Source of the DNA: Vitrella brassicaformis
Lineage: Eukaryota > Sar > Vitrellaceae
Reading direction: 5' to 3'
Length of the DNA stretch: 47,977 nt
NCBI GenBank assembly: GCA_001179505.1
Contig: CDMY01000499.1
Span: 1 to 47,977 of the forward strand
Of the stretch, positions 31,656 to 44,450 are shown in pieces. Every line of letters starts with the position of its first letter. Position 1 is the stretch's first letter. Position numbers and translations under genes: made by a program. Below the pieces are notes generated by a model. That model worked only from the letters and a program-made list of their open reading frames with translations. It searched no databases and was not told the DNA's origin.

Positions 31656-32492
31656 GCAAACTCCCGACCACAGGGTGGGTGGGTGAGTGAGTACCTATTC
31701 TCTATGGGTGCTGTGTGTGTGTAAGACGAATTCATACACATGTGTGTGAATGTGCGCACACAGTGATGGCACGCAGTTCGCACTGATGGTTGGCGAAAAT
31801 ACCTCCGACAAGGCGCTCGACGACCTCAAGTGGCTCATGCGCAAGGAAAGCATCATGCAAGTACGAACCGACCGCCACGCACACGCTCGCGGAATGGATG
31901 GAAGAATCAACAAGCGGTGTTCATTCGTATGCGCACGTGTGTGTATCTATCGTGTGCGCAGTGCATGTATGCGGCGCGCGGCAACATCTGGATTCCCATG
32001 TACTTGGACAGTGAGAGTGACCAGCTGATGCCCACCCGATATGAGGGCATCGCCCTGACCGCAAACGAGGGGGAGGGCCCTCAGGCGATCATCAACTACA
32101 TCGTCGATCGATTAAATTGCCCGAACAAGAAGGAGGACGACGGGTACCCCGGGCTGTTTCACGAGACGCCTGAGCTGCACAAGGCTATGGAACGGCCCCT
32201 TCCTCCCATTCGCTTGTACCCTCCGAGAGATAATATTTAGCTAGCTACCTGGGCTCTGTCTAGCTGAGCTGCCTGGCGGCCTGGGCTGGGCTGGCTTCCT
32301 TCATCGTACTTGCCTGTCTGCCTTTTTTGCTTTGGTTGGTGCCTTCGTGGTGTAGGTCTTTTTGAGTAGTCGAGAGAGTCTCTGTGTGCATATATGCTGT
32401 CTGAGTACGTAAGTGCAGTCGGGACTGGCTGAATGGAGCGGGCGGGTGAGTGGGGCAGGCAGGCAGCCAGGCATGTTGAATCTCACGAATTC
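31656..32492 (+). repeat. Segmental duplication, partial copy of 45268-46091
   Basis: About 830 bases match closely, including introns, coding sequence and 3' flank. Left break: GCAAACTCCCGACCACAGGG. Right break: after TCTCACGAATTC. Differences are scattered substitutions and small indels. Confidence 0.9.
31764..32240 (+). pseudogene. Partial copy of the plastid-leader protein (last two exons)
   Basis: Exons 31764-31860 and 31962-32240 match the last two exons of the gene at 44451 (FALMVGENTSDKALDDLKW; MYLDSESDQLMPTRYEG) and are still open with intact splice sites. The first four exons, including the leader, are absent, and I see no upstream exon to replace them. Coding changes are few and mostly conservative (H/N, T/I, one extra codon near the stop). 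It is most likely a non-functional duplicate unless fused to an unseen 5' part. Confidence 0.7.
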
Positions 32493-33317
32493 TCTCTGGG
32501 GACACGTCAGTTGATTGAATGCACGATTTGTGTCTCTCTATCCATCCATCCATCCATCCATCCTCCCTCATACACACACACATACACACACACCTGTCTC
32601 TATCGGTCGCGCTGCCTTGTCTCTCTCTCTCTTTCCCCTGTCTCTCGTATGTCCCTGCGCGCAGACAGCTGCTGGAGAGGGACAAAAGAGGCCTCAGAGA
32701 CTTCCAAACACTTCAGGACTTGTTTCCGCCTCTATCCGCCCTCGACAGCATACATCTACGATACACAAGCACACCACCTTCCATTTGGAAGGTGGTACTT
32801 GGAAGGTGGTGCCACAAAATGGATGTATCTGTGATGTGTTGCTTTGGAATAGGCGTGGTTTGTGTTGCTTCCAAAGAGGGAAGTCAAACCACGACGTGCT
32901 TTGTGTCTCAGTAGTGTCTAAGCCTGCCGTCGTCAGCAGGTGTGGTGTAGTGCTTTGTGTGAGACCTTATTCCTGTGCGCGTGCCTGTTATTGAATCGTG
33001 AGGGTCTCCCATCGATAAGCGTCAGTAGAGCATCGAGTAAGCGCTATATCCATATCGCGAATCCATTCGAGTCTGCCTTGACCACTCCGGAAATGAGGAC
33101 CGGTGAAACCCAGAGAGAGGAAACTCGAGCGTCCGCAATAAAATAGTTCGGGAGCCATCGTGCAACGCCGTAGAGCGTGGTTTGAGGGCAAAATTTGACA
33201 CAACTTCCTATCGAAACAAGTACAAGGTGCTTGTCGGCTAGACCATCAAAGCGAACAAAACACAAGAAGGAAGCCAAGGCCACCAAAAGCATTAAGTACA
33301 GCATAGAAGACTCTCAA
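32493..33317. other. Intergenic with hairpins and simple repeats
   Basis: (ATCC)n at about 32539-32563. A near-perfect hairpin ACCACCTTCCA/TGGAAGGTGGT at 32773-32796, with one arm repeated after it. CGTGGTTTG/CAAACCACG arms at about 32854 and 32875. No gene is seen; the last part is the 3' flank of the large minus-strand gene. Confidence 0.45.
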
Positions 33318-36300
33318 TCACTCTTGGTGACTTTTGTCGATTCCTTTGGCCTGTTTGTCGCGGTATGCCTTCTGTTCCTCCCGGAATCTTTCTTCGTCGT
33401 GGATATAGCTGTCGATGGCGCCTGTTAGAGCAGCCTGTAGGTAATGGCAATACAGAGTGTTATACACAGAGAGCATCATTGGCTTTCATACTTGAAGCTC
33501 TTCCAGAGTAAGGCCGTCGTTTGCGGAGTCTGTCATTGTCCAGTTGCTTTCTGTCTCGTCTCTTGCACCCTCTCCGTTGGTAGCGGGACTCTGTATAGTG
33601 TCTGCTGCCTCAGCAGCTGCTGCCTCAGCAGCTGCTGCCTTCTCCTGCACTCACATATGCACACAGAAGTCACAGTAGTCTTCTCAGCGACATCGTCTGC
33701 TAAGTGCACTTTCCTGATGCCATCTGAAGGCGGCATCCAAGAGAAGTCCTGTGAGGTCCCATGGGATCTGCTCCTGAAGGAGCTGCACCTTCTCCATTGT
33801 CTCCTCTAAGACAGTGTAAAGGAAGAATGAAAAAGGGAAAGAAGCAATCGATTCGTTCGCTGCACCTTGTGCGGCAAGAATAAAGCTGAGACATCTCAGT
33901 TGTTCCGGATGGGGCATGCCGATGCTCCTTGGTTTCTTGACGATGTGAAGTGTTGAGTCCTCGGTACTGAGGGCGAAACGAAGCTTCTCCTTCAGCTTTC
34001 GTGTCTCCTTCTGCTTCCTCGCGAACGCGGCGATGGGGCCCTTTCGACTTGTCGCAAGCTCATCGATAAAGTTGTCGATCAAGAGAAGGAGTAGCCAAAG
34101 GAAGAAGAGAACATTGAAGATGAGCACAGCTGAGAGGACGAGCATGCGCAGTACGGACCGCCACATCCCTTTTCCGTCTTCGGGCAGCCCTTGTTCGTCT
34201 CTGCCAAGGAAGACGAAATGGACAAGGAGGACGGAGGTCATCCAAGTCGCCAGACCCAGAGACTCCACACGATTGAGAATATTCTGAAAGGCAAGATACT
34301 GTTTGGTGCTTCACACCTAGAGTGGATGCATACCAGCCTTCTGAAGTCGAATGGTTGACAGTATAGCTGGAGGATGAGGAAGAGGAGTGCCAGGACTCCC
34401 CAAGTCCGCAGCTGGAATTCCGTGTGACCGATGGCCAGCTGTGCTGTCGCTATCACTGCGATACGACGCACTGCGAATATCGAGTCCCAGAAGAAGTATC
34501 GTCGCCTATACCCTGCAGCACACCCAGCCTATCGTTGGGGAAGCTATCATTTAGCGACGCACCTTGGTAGAGGAAGCCGTAGCGACTCCTCATGTGCGGT
34601 TCGCTCAGTCGGCCGCGACGTTGACAGAGGAATATGACAGCCGCAATAATTGGTGCAATCCACCAAAGCAGGAAACCGCAAATGCCGATGACAAACCTGC
34701 ATACGAGGAGTGTCAGGACTTGTTAAGTTACAGCTCGTCTCATCGCGACGAAACCACCTACCACGGTAGATGACGAGGCTCGGCACAGAAGTAGTCCGGG
34801 TAAGGCAGCCACCGATATGCACTCGGGTAGGGAAGCCCATGTGGATTGAAGTAGTGGCATTGTAGAAGTTGCAGCAGGCTCTTGGTTGCCGCTGACGAAA
34901 TTATCAGCACATTAAAACGTGGAATATCTTCAGCTATTCAGCTTACTTCGGTGGAGAAAAGTGAGGCAAATAATCCAGAGCGGGATGGAGTCGCTGATGA
35001 ATGCCTTCCACGAGTCTGAGGTCCAGCTGACTGGAATCTTGCTCCAGCGCAACCTCGGTCGATGGAACATGCCGAAAAACACGAGGGGGTCATCTGCCGC
35101 CTGGAAGATACACACAAAGACACCTGCAAGAGCGTATTCTCTGTACGTACACACCTTGACCGGGGACTGGTCCTGACTCGAAGAAGCTTCTTCTTCTTCT
35201 TCTTCTTCTTCTTCAGCGGGCGATCCTCTTTCAGCTGTAGCTCCAGGCGAAAGGTCCGACGCTGTCTTGTCATCTGGACGGGGGTGTGCCGTTGAAGCTA
35301 GGCGCTTCTTGCATTCGCTGGCCACCGTCTTCACAGCGATTTCAACGACACCTGCTACCACAGCTGCAAGGAATATGACGGAAGCTAGGACGAGACAAAT
35401 CAGGGCCACCCCTGAATGACAGAAAAGGACAGAAAAGAACATTTGTGATTGACACTTCTGCAACGAGAGAACCCAGGGCAAACCAAGGAAGAACAATTTC
35501 CACATCTCTCCCGGCAGTACCTCGACACCACCCAAGGCATCAGTGAAGACCCAATCGATCAGATACATACCAAGCCCACCCAGAAAAGCCGATGTCGCAC
35601 GTACGACGTCGGATTTCGTAATTTCCTGCCGACGAATGCCTCTTTGAGTCAAGAGAACGCCGAACAAGGCTGCATGCCATAATAAGAAAACGTCTGTATG
35701 TGCACTTAGTGCACGAGCCTTTGGCCACTCAGCGCACCTGTGAGAGTGACTAGGAAAAACCAAATAAGGGGTTGCACTATCCATGAGACAGACATGAAGG
35801 CGCCGGACATACCGTGAAAAGTGGGCTCAATGACGCAGCCCCAGCGGGCGGCTGACATGAAAAACATGTAAATCATGATGCAGACAAGCACAGGGGATCC
35901 TGTCATTATACATATCTAGGCCTCTTGTCTCTCTTTGCTCACCCGGCAGACCGCCGTCGACCGTGTCAAACAACCCTTGGATGGTTGACCACGTCTTTTT
36001 CACCAGTTGGTCTTGGCTCTTCGAAAAGGCGAGAACTCCCAAGCAACTCGTCTGCAGCCACCAAGTACTCACGATACTTAATGTGTCATACAAGATGCTC
36101 ACCGCTGTGAAATGTGTAAAGCCGATCTTCACAAGCATAGAGTGTACAGGGCGACCTTCTGTGGGCCTGTAGAGGGCGTTCACAGAAGGAACGAATCAAA
36201 GACGTTTCGTTGTGTTCTTGTGTATTACCGCTGGGATAGATATGTAGTCAGGAAAATCATGCCGATACTGAAGCCTATCAAGAGTACTTCGGCGCTGGCG

Positions 36301-39300
36301 CTTGCTGCTAGCGGCAAGCATTTCGTGCAGGGGCTGCTGGCACTTGATCGTGTCCATCCTTTATCACACACTCCACACATAAAGCTGCCGTCTCGATACC
36401 CACTCTGAGACGACAGCCATATTCAGGCAAAAGGATGCAGTTCAACTTGCAGTTCGAGTTGGTGTGCCGTCTGTGTGTGAGTCAGGTGTGTGTGTAAACT
36501 TGCATCCTCAAAGAGGCATTTGACGACTGCAGGTAACTCAGTTTTGCCAGCTTCGTATCTGAGCTCAAGACAAGGTTGCAGCATAGCCTCTACCTCGTGT
36601 TCCACTTCCTACGTGTTCCACTCCTTCCTTCCGTCGGCATCCTCGGTGCAGGCCTGAAGGCACATAAGGCCATCAACCATCAAATAAAGCGCTATGTGGC
36701 TGGACCAATTCCTCTGCCAACCATTCGAATCCCGTCGATTATGCAGTCGTCGTTTTTGCAGGCACCGGCGGTTTTGAATACCATCTGCTGCTCTCAAGTG
36801 AATCAATGAGAGACTTGACCTGCTGGTTTCTTCCGCTTCGCCGTGTCGGGCCGCCAGATGTGTTGCACTCTCTCGTCCTTCCCTGTACAGGTAATAGCCC
36901 TTGTCGACTTTCACATCGGCAGGATGCCTCACAGGACTCGAGCAATCCAGGCCAGGGATGACATCGCACGGCTCACAAGTGGGGCTCCTCTGGTTGTCTT
37001 TGGGCCGCCTCCTGCAAACACCACGCCCAAAGACGCTAATTAAAAGGGTCAAAAAGCTGTCCTGCATCCCCGCTGGCGTCCGTATTTACTTGATGTACTT
37101 CTCGTTGCAGTAACATTCCTCCTGAGACGTGGCGTTTTCCGGCGAACTAAACTGCTCTCCGCACTTCTCACACTGCTTGGACCCTCCGCCTCCATATTCG
37201 CCTGCAGAAGAGCAGAATCAAGAAGGAATGCTGCATCGTGAGAGAATGCTGTCTTGGCACCTTTACGGCATGGATTGCATTTGCTGGCGTCCCTTTCGTT
37301 CGGGAAATAACCAGCCTTGCATTCACATTCGGTCTGGTCAGAATTTGCTTCTGCAAACAGCAACAAAGCGAATCGTTCTTTTTTTGTTTCCATCTCAATA
37401 GACTCATTGGTTGCTCACGTGCCCCCTGTCCACAAAGAATGCACTTCTCGGTGCCCACAGAGTAATTGGAATGCTTCTGTGGAGGGCACCTCTCGCAAAC
37501 AGGGCATTCTTCGCAAGGCGGCTCCACATTTGTATCTCTTCGTATTTCGAATCCCGGCAAACAGCGGCATAGTCTTTCGCTGTCACTTTGCCAGTCCACC
37601 TGAACGCAACGGAAAAAGAAATAAAGGAAACTAGGCGTTATGCAATTATCGACCTGAACGACGTGAATCGTCGTACACAGCGTGGTGCAGCTGAAGTTGC
37701 CTAGCGGCACACAGTTCTTGTCCGTTGAGCATTCGTAGCTGCAGCTCGTCGGGGCGCAATAATCTTTCTCACAAACAGACACACACACACACACACGCAC
37801 GCACGCACGCAGGCACGCAGGCAGGCAGGCAGAGAGAGAGAGAGCAATTATTGAGAGAGAGAGAGAGAGACGCGAATTTCAGTGGATAAAAAGGGATGGT
37901 ACTAGATTCGCTGGGATTTGGAACGAGGACAGGCTTGGACCTTTCTCTCGCGCTGTAGTCAAGAGCGTCACGACAATCCTGCAACCAACGATGCCAGGAA
38001 TGTGAGTGCATGCAGCAGATGCGTTTTCTAGTATCTGCACCCACCGGATTCTTAATTCGATTGCCCTCAGCGTCAAACACTGGGGTCCCAATTAAGGACC
38101 CAAGGGTCAGCGCATTTCGCCGGAAGTCAACTGATGGTAAAGTCCACCAAGTAAGCTTCGCCTCAGCTGTAGGCTTATCGGGACAATTCATAAGTGCATT
38201 CTCTCCTTTGTCCTCAACGCTTAACACTATACTCAGGCCGCTGTTGAAAAAATTAGCTGACTGAAGAGACGGTGGAGGGACTGCAGGGCCGTAATAACTG
38301 CCAATCCCAAATATGGAATTGTGCGAGAGGCTAAGAAAGCGAAGCGCAGTAAAACCTCGGCTCCGCTCTACGGTCTGCATTAAACGGTGTAATCTCTGCG
38401 GTGTGAGTCACTATTCTTACCGTAATGCTTGACAATTCGCGAAGGCGTGATGTCAACTCCGCAGCGTAAGGGCCTGCTCTCTCCTAAAGGCACAAGCACA
38501 GAATTTTTCGCAGCCATTTCTGCGATCATACCTACGTACTCTCACATTGAGATTGAAAGGTATCTCGTTGCGGATGAGGGTGGCACGAGCCATTATTTTG
38601 TCGAAGTCGTAGATGACAAAGGCCCCACAATCTAGGGATCCCCACAGCCCACAGTTTGCACACGTAAGAGAGACTAAACTGCAAGTGACGACATGCCATA
38701 ACAAGCAAATCAACCGCCCATTGAAACATCAAAGTGTTCTAACTTTGGCAGAGTCTTCAATGAGTGAAGGAAATGACTCACATAAGGCCACAGTGGTCGG
38801 GAGCTCAATGACGCCTTGGCTGACATCATTGACGCATCGAGCTCTCGCAACTTTGGCCAAAAAGGCGGAACTTCTTCGTAACGGGCTAGCTCGCCGACAA
38901 TGTAGGAATCGTCTGTGCAGAAGTCGAATACAACCCCAAATTGCTCATCAGGACTTATTGGTTCTGGGGACTTTGTGGCTCACCGAAGGGTACGTCGTCA
39001 CAGATCCGTCCCGAATCGGGTGTCATGCCCCACTCTGTCCAGTTTATGACGGCGTTTTTGCTGATGTTGAGAATTTCTACCGGTTCAAGTCGGTGCCAGC
39101 TCCAAGGAATCTTGTCGATCATGTTATTTGACACATCCAACACCCGCAGGCCGCAGAAAAAAGAGGTGTGCTGAGGAACCCCGCTGAGAATCCCGTCACG
39201 CACCTCACCTCTTCGGCATGGCTCCTCTAAAGCCCGTGATTTTGTTATCTTCGAGCCGCAGGTGGGTCAGTGAAGTTAAACGATCGAAGGACGGCAGAAT

Positions 39301-42300
39301 CCCGCTCAGATTCGAGTGACTAATGTCCATGACTCTAAGCCGTCTCCAGGGGAAATGAGATGGTAAACCGCGGAGGCTGCACCATGGATGAGAGAGTCTC
39401 CCCGGGTCACGGTGTTTCTCACATCCAGCAAATCGTACTTTGTGTTTCTTGCATACAGCCACGTCAGGTGATCAAAGGTGGTGAAGGCCTCAGGAACCTG
39501 ACCCTCAAACTGAGACAGATAGTGATCATTCAATCCTGAGGCCGCCGTTTCTTGTAAAGAAAGAAAGCTCACACGATCAGTTCTCACTTGTGAGTAAGAA
39601 ATGTCAAGGTATTGAAGCCGCCGAAGACTTGACAAAGAGGAAAGGTTGCCGCGGAAGGCATTTTTCTCCAAATTCAAAAACTCGAGGTTGCCCAACTTCG
39701 AAAGGCTGCTTGGTAAGGGCCATGACATGCCCAAGTGAGATAGGTCCAGTTCTCGAAGCTTCATCAGCTTGCCGAGAGCCCGATCAGCCAAGTCTAAGTT
39801 GATCACGCCAGGGCTCCTTGTCGCATTTCCAATCATCAGTGACCGCAAAGCAGTCACATTCTCTAAGGTTTCGGCTACGAACCCATCCAGCGGGATAATG
39901 TGATATCAAAACATGTTGGGACATCAAAAGTGCTTGACTGCTCACATTGTTCTGGTGCAAGTGGAGGTGAGTGAGGTAAGGCATGCAGACTCCCATGGTC
40001 ACTGTCCCTGTCAGGTGGGCGCCTATTCGAAGCACACACATGACGCTTCAAATACGAAGACGAAGCAATCCTATTGCAAATCACTTTACCGCTTAAATCA
40101 AGAACCCGAAGCTTCTGGAGGCTACCTGTGGAGTGAGGAACGGAGCCACTGAGCCATGCTCGATGCAGGACTAGGAACTTCAGCTTCTCAAGCGAGCCTA
40201 TTTGTTCCGGCAGAATGTGGCAGGGCTGCCAGAGAATGTGACGGGGCTCATAAGGGTCACTACTCTCAATCATCCCGAAGGTTTGTAAGTTCTGGCATGA
40301 TAGTATGCTCGTTGTGACGAGCAAAGGGTTCTGTTGCACTTCTTCTCGCGCATCTTGCAGCAAGGTCGAAGCGGGCTCTAGCCAAAGGGTTTTGAGTGCA
40401 TCGAGCCCCCCAAAGCATGCCGAAGAATTCGAAAAAAGACATGCGGGAAACTTGAGGTTACTCCGAATAATGATCAAAGGTGCTCCAGGGCAGGAAGTTG
40501 GAAGAGCTCGTAGGGGATGGAGCCACGAAAATATGCAGAGCCAGGGTCAAGGTATAGCGCGCGCAGACGGGTCAGATTGCCGATTGAGCGAGGGAGGTTG
40601 CTGATTGATGAGGAAACGATCTAAAACGGACAGAAAGTGGGAGATAGATATCGGCCAAAGGCCCTCCCGAAGAGAGGCAGTGAGGTCAGATAACCTGCTT
40701 ACCCTGTCGATAACCAAGAGACGCAGTGAGGTCAGATTCTGGAGTCCTTCGTCACTGAGATGTACTTTGATTGGTACGTCAGCAAGCACGAGCCCCAACA
40801 TGCCTTGAAGGTGGTGCAGGGAAGGCATCCGCGTGTTGTCAGTTACTGACGCTTTCCAGGCAGGAACGTGAGACCGATTCGCTTCATGAAGCCCACCATT
40901 GAGAAACACCACATAGCCGTCCTCTGACTCGTCGTCGTCGTGGCGGACACATATGACAAAAGACGCTGCACAGATACCAGTCTCTACCTGGGCTTCCCTC
41001 ACAGCTGGGTCCTCATATTTCCAGAGTCCTAGCTGAATGGCGAAGTTCTTCAGAGCTTGGGCGTCTCTCCGGCACACTTGGCAATCAGATTCAGAAAGCT
41101 CAGTAAGGCGGTCGAGCGGCAAAACGTTGGCACCAATCAGCCAGGCTTCAGTGCCAGGGCCGAGATGAGGCATACTCGCAAGCTCGTGCTCCGCGCGGAA
41201 GAAGGCCGACGCTTGCAGGAGCTCATACTTTGCCAGTATCTTCCATCGCTTTCCCACCGGAGGAGGTAGACGAGGCTGCCGGGCTGGATACCAGAACTGA
41301 ACAGGGCCCTCCGTGTGATATGGCATTTCTTTATTAACAACGCCGAAGCCTCTCCAGGGAGAGGAGATGCAGTCGAAATCTGTATTGTGCGCAAGGAGGC
41401 ACTTATTTCATTCGAACAACCCAAGCTTGGCTACCTGATGAAGGTATCAGCGTGGTTGGTGCGTCTACGCGAAAGGCAGGGTCCCCTCTCTGCACCACAT
41501 CCAGAGTGGTGCTGGCGTCTACATGCAAGAGAACAGGAGACATCACGTCAACGAAGAGTCCAAGATTCTACTTGTGGTTGATGGATAAGCCACAAGCATT
41601 AAGCTCTTGTCCTTAACGGACAAGCCAGGCCATTTTGTCGACACGCTTCTGTTGTATGTGACATTCCTAGAAGCTCCAGAGGGGTTCGGAGAGAGACATG
41701 CATAGTCGCACCCGAGAGTACCGCTGTCGTCTGCATTCACCGAGAAACAAATCTCGCTGCCGTCGTAGACAACAAGCACGGCTTTGCCATTGGCTGTCCC
41801 GAACGCCGTATGGCCGACTGTCAGCTCCACATCTTGCGCGGAACACTCGTCCCACTCATAGCAGTCAGCGCCCCAGCAGATGGAGTGATGATGACACTCA
41901 TGAAAATGCCCATAGATATGAATAGGATTATCGGCGTCCGCATCTGCCGCTGGCGCTATTGGAGTCGGACAAAATGCTCCGTGAGGCCTCTTCATCCTCA
42001 GGACCGGCAACGGAATTGACGAATTGAACCAGCGCAGCGTCCAGCTTGTTTCCTGTAGGGCTTCGTAGATCTGATATAGCTCTGGCGTTGAGCACTTGCT
42101 ATCGTTGAAGAGCTGGTAGCCCTCATCACACGAGCACTCAAAGCTGCCGACTGTGTTGTTGCAAGTGTGTTCGCATCCACCATTGTTGGTCTCGCACTCG
42201 TCGATGTCTGGACCAAAGCAATATGTGACATCAAACAGTTGCATACATTTGATTTATTCTCTTACCTTTGCAGTCCTCTCCGTCAGGTTCAAAGCCATCC

Positions 42301-44384
42301 TGACATATACACTCATAGCCACCGGCCGTATTCTTGCATGTGGCATTTTTGTTGCAGGCTGCAGTTCCCTCCGCACACTCGTCGATATCTGAAAAAGCGA
42401 ACTTTGTTCTTGTCAGATCCTTTTTGTCACATACCCCAGCACAATTTGTCAGAGATCGAAATTCGATATCCGTCATAACAGGAGCACACGTGAGATCCTA
42501 CAGTGTTATTGCACACTTGCGAACATCCTCCATTTTCGGTTGCACACTCGTCAATGTCTGTATGAGAGACAAGGCCAACCACGAGAACTACTGAAGCCTT
42601 TCATGCTGATTCTCTCAGGTGTTTTTTCTTGCTGCACCTTGGCACTCTGGACAGCCAGTGAAGTTCCCTCGTGTGGTGCATAGAAGGTCGTTGCGGACCA
42701 CCTGAAACCCCTCCTTGCAAATCACTCGACATCCTGGGCTAGAAGTGGACCTCGCCAACGGACAAACACTTGAAGCATCTGGCACTTGGGGAGGGGAGGC
42801 ACAGGTGACGTCTGCATATGAGAAACATGAGTCGAACACTTGGACTAGGGTACTTGGACTAGGCGTACCTTCAGTAGGAGGAGGGATAGGCCAGTTCCCC
42901 AGCAACCAGACCCAGTGCCTCGCTTCCCAGCCAGCCTGTTGCAATCGACTAATTGCCACCACCGCCTCCTCTCCGCTTGCATTATCGAGGTGACTCACTG
43001 CCACATCGGACCCAAAGGGTATGAACGGTACTGGGAGCCTCCAGAGTTCTTTCGCTTCCTGTATGACGCCGTTCTTCGGACTTTCCACTCGAAATACGTA
43101 AGCGTATCGCTGGTAATCGTCGCCAACAACAACGAGGACATACTTTCCGTCGAACGCCAATCTGATTTCTCCACTGGGTCCATCTGAAGGACTCAGCTTA
43201 GCGAAGGGATGACTCAAGTCGACAGCAGCGCTATTGGTCCGCACCACTTCACCCAAATCGTACAGCAGAACACATGAGAGAGCCTGGCGGCCATAGTTGA
43301 TGCCCACTGCAGCGATTGTGCCTTTGAGAGCAACGGCCTCGATTTTGGCGTCGTCCGTAGGCAGCCTCAATCTTGCAATCTCGAAGACGTCGACAAAGTT
43401 AATTTCATTGGCTGACACGTCGGATACGCTGAAGACATATAGCTCTTTATCGGACCAATCGGCATCCGTCCCTGCCACGAGGACGATGTCTCCTTCGAGG
43501 GCCAGGCCAATCCCCAAATATCCATCTCGCAGTCGATCTCGAAGTCGCAATCGAGCGATTCTTCTACTTGTCTTCGCGATGGGGTCATATCCGAACACGT
43601 AAACTGAAAACAGTAAAAGAAATGAGCACGGAACTAATAACACCTTCGTGTCTGTAAGGCACCTGCTCCGACTCCAATGATTGCCCCGCCGTAACCAATA
43701 CGAAAAACATCCGATGCTGCAATACGGTGAAAAACATCATCAACCACCGTGGTCCGCCCAAAACTCTGAAAGACCCCTCTCGGCTCTTCAATAGTAATAT
43801 CTGGGTTGAGCACGAGGGGGCTCTCGGGCTTGGAAGGAAGGGAAGGTATGTTCAAGAATACGAAGAGCCACTTCCTTGGTTGTTGAACGGAGCCACCTTT
43901 TCCAGCGACGACAACTGTCCGATTCATCACTGACACACAGTATGGGGTGATGGAGAGGTTGAACGGCGGCTGGAGCTGTGCGAACTCGTGTAATTCAACC
44001 GGCTGTTCTGCAGACGATGACTGCCTTGTATCGGTCATCCTCCAGTCGAAAACATGGAAACCGTCACTTATGAGAGCCCCATCGACAGCGACATATGGGG
44101 TATAGCCTTCATCTGTCGCTGTCGACGGGGATAGCCTCGCAAGCACAGGACCTGTCTTCTCTGTCTCGGGCTCCGTCTGGAGACCTCGCGCAGGAATGTT
44201 ACGGGAGGACTCTGAGGACGCATCGTACTGTGGGCGCGGGGCAAACAGGCCTACACGCAGAAAGTACCTCCGGACACCCTTCATCCTTCTTTGTCTCCGG
44301 CTCACCCTCGTTGCGCCCACTGGCGCAAAATATGAACCAAAATATCCACCACACGGGAATGATTATCCACGAGGGCAGGTGCAT
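33318..44384 (-). CDS. Giant receptor-like membrane protein: propeller, CCP-like, EGF, LRR, Cys-rich, multi-TM
   Basis: The start is the ATG at 44384 with a signal peptide ([19 protein letters not shown]). Exons joined in frame: 44384-44306, 44250-43663, 43603-42869 (propeller-like strands such as [11 protein letters not shown]), 42811-42638 (CCP-like, [13 protein letters not shown]), 42557-42435 and 42388-42266 (one EGF each), and 42207-41572 (third [19 protein letters not shown] plus more). Later exons hold leucine-rich repeats (about 40800-38000; [30 protein letters not shown]). A Cys-rich stretch like ephrin-receptor GCC repeats follows (about 37750-36500; [17 protein letters not shown]). 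Many membrane helices come next (about 36330-33700; [24 protein letters not shown]). The C-terminus is charged ([19 protein letters not shown], stop 33320-33318). A poly-Glu run is encoded at about 35187-35215. It is probably a surface receptor or adhesion protein. One gene is inferred because no promoter-sized gap or new leader appears; the 3' exon joins are not all solved. Confidence 0.6.
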
Positions 44385-44450
44385 ACCGAGAGGCAGCTCA
44401 GCCGATCCAAAGGACGCCGTGGGGGGCGTGAAAGCCAATTCCTGTGCACT
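44385..44450. promoter_or_regulatory. Compact bidirectional promoter, 66 bp
   Basis: It lies between the divergent ATGs at 44384 (minus) and 44451 (plus). It is GC-rich, with no TATA box. The bipartite element seen near 11800 and 16640 is absent here. Confidence 0.5.
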
